NCBI GenBank assembly: GCA_048213135.1
Contig: PS015015.1
Span: 187,007 to 251,006, forward strand
Source: Reclinomonas americana ATCC 50394
Lineage: Eukaryota > Jakobida > Jakobea > Jakobida
Reading direction: 5' to 3'
Length of the DNA: 64,000 bases
The notes under the pieces are model-generated. The model made no database searches, was not told where the DNA came from, and saw only the letters and a list, made by a program, of their open reading frames with translations. Below are positions 58,266 through 64,000 of the stretch, piece by piece. The translations under genes and the position numbers were made by a program. Numbering within the stretch: position 1 is the stretch's first letter; every line of letters starts with the position of its first letter.

Positions 58266-61200
58266 ACCACCGTCCTCGTCGACCTCAATCTTTGGCAGCT
58301 TCGGGTAGGTTGGCACGAGATCGTTGAACGCCTGCGCAATGCCGGCAAGAGCAAGTGAGTGCTCCCATCTATAGCACACGCACACGCACACGCACACAGA
58401 GGACGTGGTGTTTACGGACCTTGAATGCCTCGGCATTGTGCTGATACATGTAGTGCTTGTTCATGCGCGCCAGCTCCAGCAGGAACTCTTCGTCGTGCAG
58501 CGGAATGTCTTCCATCTGTCGAGACAGGTCAGCGACAATTCCAGTGTGTGCTGTGGTGCGAGTGAAGGGCACCCGCACGCAACTCGAGCCAAGCGCTTGG
58601 TGGTGAGAACTCGGCGAATCGCCCGTACCACCTGGCAGGACAGAGAAAGAGTGTGAGCTCCCCTGGCTCATGAAAATGTATCGAGTCATATCTGCACGGA
58701 CGCAACTCCGCCACTGCTGAACCCGTGCGTAATGTATGCAAACACTTGCGGATGCAACGCGTGCGGCATGGGCACGCCGCACTTGACAGCCGTCTCGCGC
58801 CACAGCTTCTGCCGCGTCTGATATTGCGGCAGCCCGAGATACAGATGTGTGCCGAAGCTGTCCACCAGCGGTTTCTCGTTCCGTGCACGATGACCAGGGT
58901 AGGAAGTCAGCACGTAATCAACAAGCGCGCACAAGGGGATTGCGATGCAGAAACATATCTTCCACTTGCGAGGTGTTGCCAATGACCATCACTCGCGGAA
59001 TGCGCTTCACCTCCGTGAGGTGGTGATCCTCTCCCGACAGGGACGACATGAACACCTTGTTGCGAGCATGTCAGCACATCCTTGCCTTTGGTAGGTGGAG
59101 ACACACATACACACCTCCTTGCCAAGTGCGTCCCACAAGAACTTCTTGATGCGACTCGCTGGCAACGACGGCACATCCGACGGCACACCTTCTGCGCCCA
59201 CCAGCGACTCCGTGGGCTCTGGGGCCGCAGACTTGCCCTTCTTTCCCTTCTTGCCTTTCTTCTTGCCCTGCGGGGAGCAGATCACGTGTCATGCATGGGC
59301 GAGGTGGCGGGTGAGGGACAGGATGGCGTGGCGCGCAACTCCGGCATCCACAACGACCTGATGCACTTGATCAATGTACACCACAGCCGGTACGTCGAGA
59401 TGTGCGGCCAGCTGCGCATCTGTGAGTTTCTCTCTCTCTCTCACGGAAAAGCTCTTCTCCATCCACACGCACCTTGAAGACGGCGTCGGTCATGTACTTG
59501 GTGGCGGCCTCCGAGTCGGCCAGCTTGCCGTAAATGTTGGACGGACTGAAGTCGAAGAACAAGGCATTGGTGTCGTTGGCGGCCGCGTATGAGAGCATCG
59601 TCTTCCCGCTGCCGCTGGGACCGTACAACAGCACGCTCTTGGCTGCCGGGGCGTACAGCAAGTCGCAACCGAGCGGATACACCACCTTCTCCACAAACAG
59701 CTGTCGTACCTGAGCCAAACTCGGCTCAGGTAGCGGCTTTTGCGGTGGCGGCGCTTCACCCTCGGCCAGACGCTGCGGCTTCAGAGCCTCCTCGACTGCC
59801 ACCTTCTCGGCCAGACCGGCCAAGTTGTTGAAGTCGCAGATAAAGTCACTGACACTCACAGAGGGGATCTGCGCACAATGCATTCACACTGATCAACTTG
59901 TGCGGCGCGAGTACAGCATTGAACGGCAGTGCCACCGACGCACTCGACGAAGGAGTCCGAGTGAGAACATTTCCGTGAGAAGCTTGCGATCCTCGTCGTC
60001 TTGTTCGCGCATGGTCTTCAGCACTGTGCGAGAATCAGAGTGAATACGTCGCAAGACATCAGTTATCTACGTCGAAAAAGCTCTCACCAACAGGAGCCTC
60101 CTCCTTGACCTTCTTGCCCTTGGCGCCCTTCTTGCCCTTCTTCCTGCACACGTGGCGAGAGCGCATGTCAACACCGATTTAATGATATGTGTGGAAGCAG
60201 CAGCTCATGTTACGCACCCTTTGGCACCCTTGCCTTTCTTTCTGCGCCACAGAAGAGTTCACACACACACACGCACATGAGTCATCACATGACATCAAAC
60301 CTTCCGCACACTAAAGTACACCAGTAACACACCCTTTCTTTCCGCTGGCGCCCGGATCGCCCACCAGTTGCGCCTTGAGGTTCTCCATCTCCATTTTCAG
60401 CAGAAGATCAAGATCGGCGTTGGCCTACACGCTCGCCCTCCGTCAGTTCTCACTTCATGCCGGTGACAAGTTAGGTGTGCACCCACTCACCTCGGCCTGC
60501 ACTTCCTCCTTGGCCCTCTGTCGCACAATGTCCAGCCGGTACTTGTGTTCGTGCTCCGCCATGTCCGACTCGGCAGCCTGCCACTTGCTAATGTACTGCT
60601 GCAGGCTGTCGCTGATGACTCCAGTGACAGCTGGGTTCAACACTTTCTCCTCCGGTGGCCCCTGCACTGCGAGTCAGACGCGCACCGCTGGCAACTGGCT
60701 ATCACGAAAACGCACCTCATCGTCGCCGCCCTTGTCCTTCTTGCCCTTGCCTTTCTTGCCCTTCTTGCCCTTTTTGCCTTTCTCGCCCTTGCCTTTCTTG
60801 CCCTTTTTCCCCTTGCCGCCCTTCTTGCCCTTCTTGCCTCCCTCTTCCTCGTCGTCTGCGCGGCGACGAGATGATGGCACGTGTTGGCGAGTGATGGTGA
60901 TACAGCACGACAAGAGCAACAGATAGTCGACATACCTGGATCGCCCTTCTGGTACTTTTCCGGATGCTCCAGCCGATCCAGCACGTACATGTATGTGCTG
61001 TTGGGTACGTCGCTCGGCGCGACAGGAGCGCCTTCGGCGGGAGGTGGCGGCCCTTCAAACTCGAGAAACGTACACACACGCCAGTCAAGGACAACCACAA
61101 GCGAACATGAGATTGACAAGGAGAGGAGGAGAAAAGCACACAAAAGGATATTCTCCAGTCGCACGCCAGTTGCTGATGATCTTTTCGACGAATTCCCGCG

Positions 61201-62318
61201 ACCTCTCCTCCGTGTACTCCGACTTCATCTGCTCACGTACTCTGCAGCACGTACGTGAACAGTCAGTGTGAAATCGTACGTACTCGCACAACATCAAGTC
61301 GGGTGCACACAACTCTCGTTTGATCTGCGTGATGGTCATCTGCAGTTCCTTCTCGTACTGTTGCTGGAGATTCTTCTTGCGTGCGCTCACGTCATTGACA
61401 TGCGTACGCAGGGCTGTCAGCTTGTCGCGAGGTGGAACAAGACCCAAGAACACCAGGTCGTCCTGCTGGAACTGGCGAGCGGCCTTGCGAGCTCGGTGCA
61501 TGCGCCATCTGCCGCACAGCGAGTACGGTGAGAACGAGCTGGGAGCGCCTCGCTCCTGCCTACCGCATACATGACGCACACTGACTGAATCTTGGTGGCC
61601 GCTGCATCAATGTCGACATCGAAACGACCGGCAGTGAACGAGTGATGACTCTGCCCGGCATCCTCCTCGGTGATGCGTCGAATGATGCGCGCACGCTGAC
61701 GACCCTGGCGTCCACGCTCATTCCGTTGCAAAATGAGTACCGCCTCCTGCACAGAAATCGCGCGCTCGGTGTACACGTCGCGCAGCTGGAACCCGTCCGT
61801 CGGCATCGCCTGCGTCAGCGGACCCGAATACTGTGCGGCCACGGCATCGAGCCACGCGCGCTTTTCAGAGTACACATTGCGCCCCTCACGGAAGTACCGC
61901 GGAACGGGCAGGTGCAGTGCAATAGGATCGACTTGCAAGTCCACCAGATGATCGTCGAAATTGATGTAGGCGCCCTTGTGCTCCACCAGACTCTGCATCC
62001 CGAGCAAACCCTCATCAGTCACACCGCTGCGTTCCCCCCAACCTTTCAGTGACACACGCACGTCTTTGAGTTCCACTGTGCGATACATCACCGCCTCGAG
62101 CAGGCGCCGCACAAAGGCGCGCTTCTGTGGTTGCATGATCTGTGCGAGGCCGAGATATAAGCATTGTGGCAGTTCTCTCTCCCTCTCTCCCTTACACACA
62201 CCTCATCATGGGCGCGCTCCAGTCGTCGCAAGAGGCCAATGTAGACCAAGTACTGACGCTCGCGCAGTGGCAGCTGCACCTTGGGATCGGGATTCTGCCG
62301 CACCGCACCCATGATCAG

Positions 62319-62379
<61 letters not shown>

Positions 62380-62515
62380 CTCTCTCTCTCTCTCTCTCTN
62401 NNNNNNNNNNNNNNNNNNNGGTACGGGACGGTACGGTCGACCTACCGTACGTACGGACGGGTACGGTTACGTTAGGTCCGTACCGCCGACCCGAACCCAA
62501 CCGACGTACTACGTC

Positions 62516-62577
<62 letters not shown>

Positions 62578-62716
62578 CTCTCTCTCTCTCTCTCTCTCCC
62601 TCTCCCTCTTTCTCTCTCTCTCTCCGCCACACACCGCATACAGTGCCGCGACCTCGGGCACCGCCGGCTGACTGCCCAACTCCCAGATGGCCCGACGAAG
62701 TTCTTCCTCCGCAGAT
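58266..62716 (-). CDS. IQCA1: Dynein regulatory complex subunit 11 / IQCA1 (IQ and AAA domain protein; 3' end in gap)
   Basis: DRC11, a nexin-dynein regulatory complex subunit of motile cilia. The first visible exon (from 62716) gives SAEEELRRAIWELGSQPAVP, then QYLVYIGLLRRLERAHDEIM and QPQKRAFVRRLLEAVMYRTV, family hallmarks. IPxPRYF-like LPVPRYFREGRNVYSEKRAW, an IQ-like helix (ERGRQGRQRARIIRRI) and AAATKIQSV follow. A long Lys/Gly-rich linker ((KGKK)n, about 60120-60860) matches the family's charged insert. The AAA module has a clean Walker A (LLYGPSGSGKTMLSYAAA, about 59625), FDFSPSNIYGKLADSEAATK, the Walker B region AVVYIDQVHQ, where Gln follows the Asp, and RIPRVMVIGNTSQ. The C-terminal part (PLVDSFGTHLYLGLPQYQTR, VFAYITHGFSSGGVV, LPKIEVDEDGG) ends at the gap 58186-58265. 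The true start exon upstream of 62716 is not resolved. Confidence 0.88.
62321..62620. repeat. (AC)n(TC)n microsatellites around a 20-N gap in the DRC11 5' intron
   Basis: (CA)n then (CT)n at about 62321-62399, and a second near-identical (AC)n(TC)n block at about 62516-62600, flank a 20-N gap and 98 bp of odd CG-rich sequence. The two blocks may be one locus read twice. Confidence 0.75.
62420..62517. other. Probable pyrosequencing flow-order artefact beside the gap
   Basis: The stretch parses into words in cyclic T-A-C-G order (tacggg, acgg, tacgg, tcg, acc, taccg, tacg, tacgg). It has no similarity to adjoining introns and follows a microsatellite and gap. It resembles the stretch at 49843-50062. 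Confidence 0.6.
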
Positions 62717-62916
62717 CTGTGCGTGTCAGTTGAGTTCCACACACACACACACACTACACCATCTGCGTGCGCAGGCAGGCCAACGCAACGCGCTCGACAT
62801 GAGGACAACACTCACTCGTGTGTCAACGGCACGACACCCCGTCCATCACCGCATGTCATCACGGCCCATCATTCTCATAACAAATCGATTTTTTATTACA
62901 GGCGGAAATTGGTGTG

Positions 62917-64000
62917 TCATCTCTCCGTCAGCTCGATCTCGGCGCCACGCGCCCACGGTGGTCGGGGCATGACGGACGAGTGCGAGCGCGGAGTTTGCAG
63001 CTCGACTTCCCGCGCACCACCGTGCACCGAGGACGGAGTGGTCGTGAGTACGCCGTGGCCGGCAGCTGCCGCAGCAGAAGAAGACGGCCCCGCCGGCATC
63101 TCCATGTCGTTGAGGAACGGAGTGGCGATGCTGGATTTGGAGGCGCCCATGCGCGAGCGTTGTCGACTGCTACGAACGCGCCTGATAAAAGCACGCGACT
63201 GGCGAATGATGTTGCGGATAACTCGCCACACAATCGGCACAGTCAGCAGCACAAAACCGATAAAGAACACCACCAGCCCTGTCGTTCGTCGCAAAGGTGA
63301 GAGGCAGTGGGGCATGAGCACATGCAATACCCACACGCAACTGGTCACACGAACAGCATTGGAGGTCTGGTCGACTTCGGTGGAGCCGGCGGCGGAGCCC
63401 ACCAGACCCGACAGCAACACGAGGGTGGAGAGCGAAATGGTCTCCAGCACGTTGTCTTTCAGCAGCATGTACGGTCGCAACAGCACTTGCACGCCCAGGA
63501 ACAGGAACTGAACGCCACATCACCGTCGCCGTGTAAGTGAGAGGCGAAACGACGAAACGAAGAAAAGACAACACACAGGCACGCACCGACAGGAGCCGCA
63601 ATGCAAAATGCAAGGGGAACAGGTCCTCCTGGCGTGCAAGAAGCACAAAGGCCAGCACGAGCACCACACGACGTGCCAACTGCACCGATTCGTACCAGAA
63701 CAGCTGCGGGCGGAAGACGGAGATCAGGCCGCCCAGGCGCCACTGCGCGGCCTCACGCGGATCGCGAGCCATCGAGAACGAGCTGGCTGTGGAGAGCGCC
63801 ACGGAATGCTGACTTCCGCGATTGCTCCGCATCACGGGCTCTACGGCAATGCCGATTGCGGACTCTGCAGCGGCACTTAGGGGCGACGCTGCACCCTTGT
63901 TGACACGCTCGCCGAGGTGATCGTCAATGTCTGCCCGAGCGGCAGCCATCATGTCATCCTTGTTGCCGCTGCGCAATTTTTCGTCACGTTCCTCCTCGTT
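62917..64000 (-). CDS. C-terminal part of a polytopic membrane protein, TRP/polycystin-like tail (continues past the right edge)
   Basis: The frame enters at 64000 with acidic/basic cytosolic sequence (ADIDDHLGERVNKG, then SSFSMARDPREAAQW), followed by a membrane module: FRPQLFWYESVQLARRVVLV then LAFVLL, LFLGVQVLLRPYMLLKDNVL, ETISLSTLVLLSGLVGS and LVVFFIGFVLLTVPIVWRVI. The order of YRPxxxWWExVxLxRR, LxxRPY and NxLExxSL is typical of the C-terminal membrane region of large protist surface proteins annotated as TRP-like or with beta-helix/EGF ectodomains. The tail is cytosolic (SRMGASKSSIATPFLNDMEM, Ala/Ser-rich, to the stop at 62917). The ectodomain is outside the window, so whether it is a channel is unknown. 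Three or four introns are inferable. Confidence 0.6.

Overview
The window is nuclear DNA from a eukaryote with compact, intron-dense genes. Protein families known from animals, fungi and protists can be followed exon by exon across many short introns, mostly about 50-200 bp. Introns begin GT(G/A) and end (C/T)AG, with CTGAC/CTAAC-like branch motifs 15-30 nt before the acceptor and much (GT)n/(CA)n/(CT)n microsatellite. Coding DNA is fairly GC-rich. Genes lie on both strands, commonly with 30-250 bp between neighbours. CEP76 and the dynein-regulatory-complex subunit DRC11/IQCA1 argue for centrioles and motile cilia. A HAP2/GCS1 gamete-fusion protein argues for a sexual cycle. A glycerophosphocholine acyltransferase argues against an animal. 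A free-living flagellate is the best guess; I cannot name the species.

Layout, left to right. 1-10 kb: an acidic partial gene, CEP76, LSM8, the SPT subunit SPTLC1, mitochondrial ribosomal protein bL17, an acidic partial protein and a LON-substrate-domain protein. 10-20 kb: a prohibitin 5' end, an SMG7/EST1-like protein, beta-COP and a RluA-family pseudouridine synthase. 20-28 kb: two tRNA-Pro(CGG) genes as the arms of a large inverted repeat, then a tandem pair of secreted PLC-X-like phosphodiesterases. 28-39 kb: frataxin, GOSR2/membrin, RER1, C2CD5, a secreted histidine acid phosphatase and a small Spo12-like protein. 39-49 kb: a high-Mr thioredoxin reductase with an unusual C-terminus, a small secreted protein, the 5' end of an NAD(P)-binding SDR-type enzyme, JKAMP, a membrane-anchored acyl-protein thioesterase and GPN2. 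49-64 kb: GPC acyltransferase, a secreted Kelch protein, a coiled-coil protein, HAP2, a protein with a putative N-terminal lipidation site, DRC11 and a polytopic membrane protein that runs off the end.

Most genes are housekeeping. COPB1, GOSR2, RER1, JKAMP, SPTLC1 and GPC1 all serve the ER/Golgi and lipid metabolism; bL17, frataxin and prohibitin serve mitochondria; LSM8, SMG7, the pseudouridine synthase and GPN2 serve RNA. I see no operons and no mobile elements.

The assembly is gapped. Sixteen N-runs are present, several exactly 20 N long and so probably placeholders. They truncate at least nine genes. Two stretches beside gaps look like pyrosequencing flow-order noise rather than genome sequence. 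Gene coordinates run from the inferred start codon to the stop codon and include introns. Exon boundaries were worked out by eye from reading frame, GT/AG sites and family conservation.
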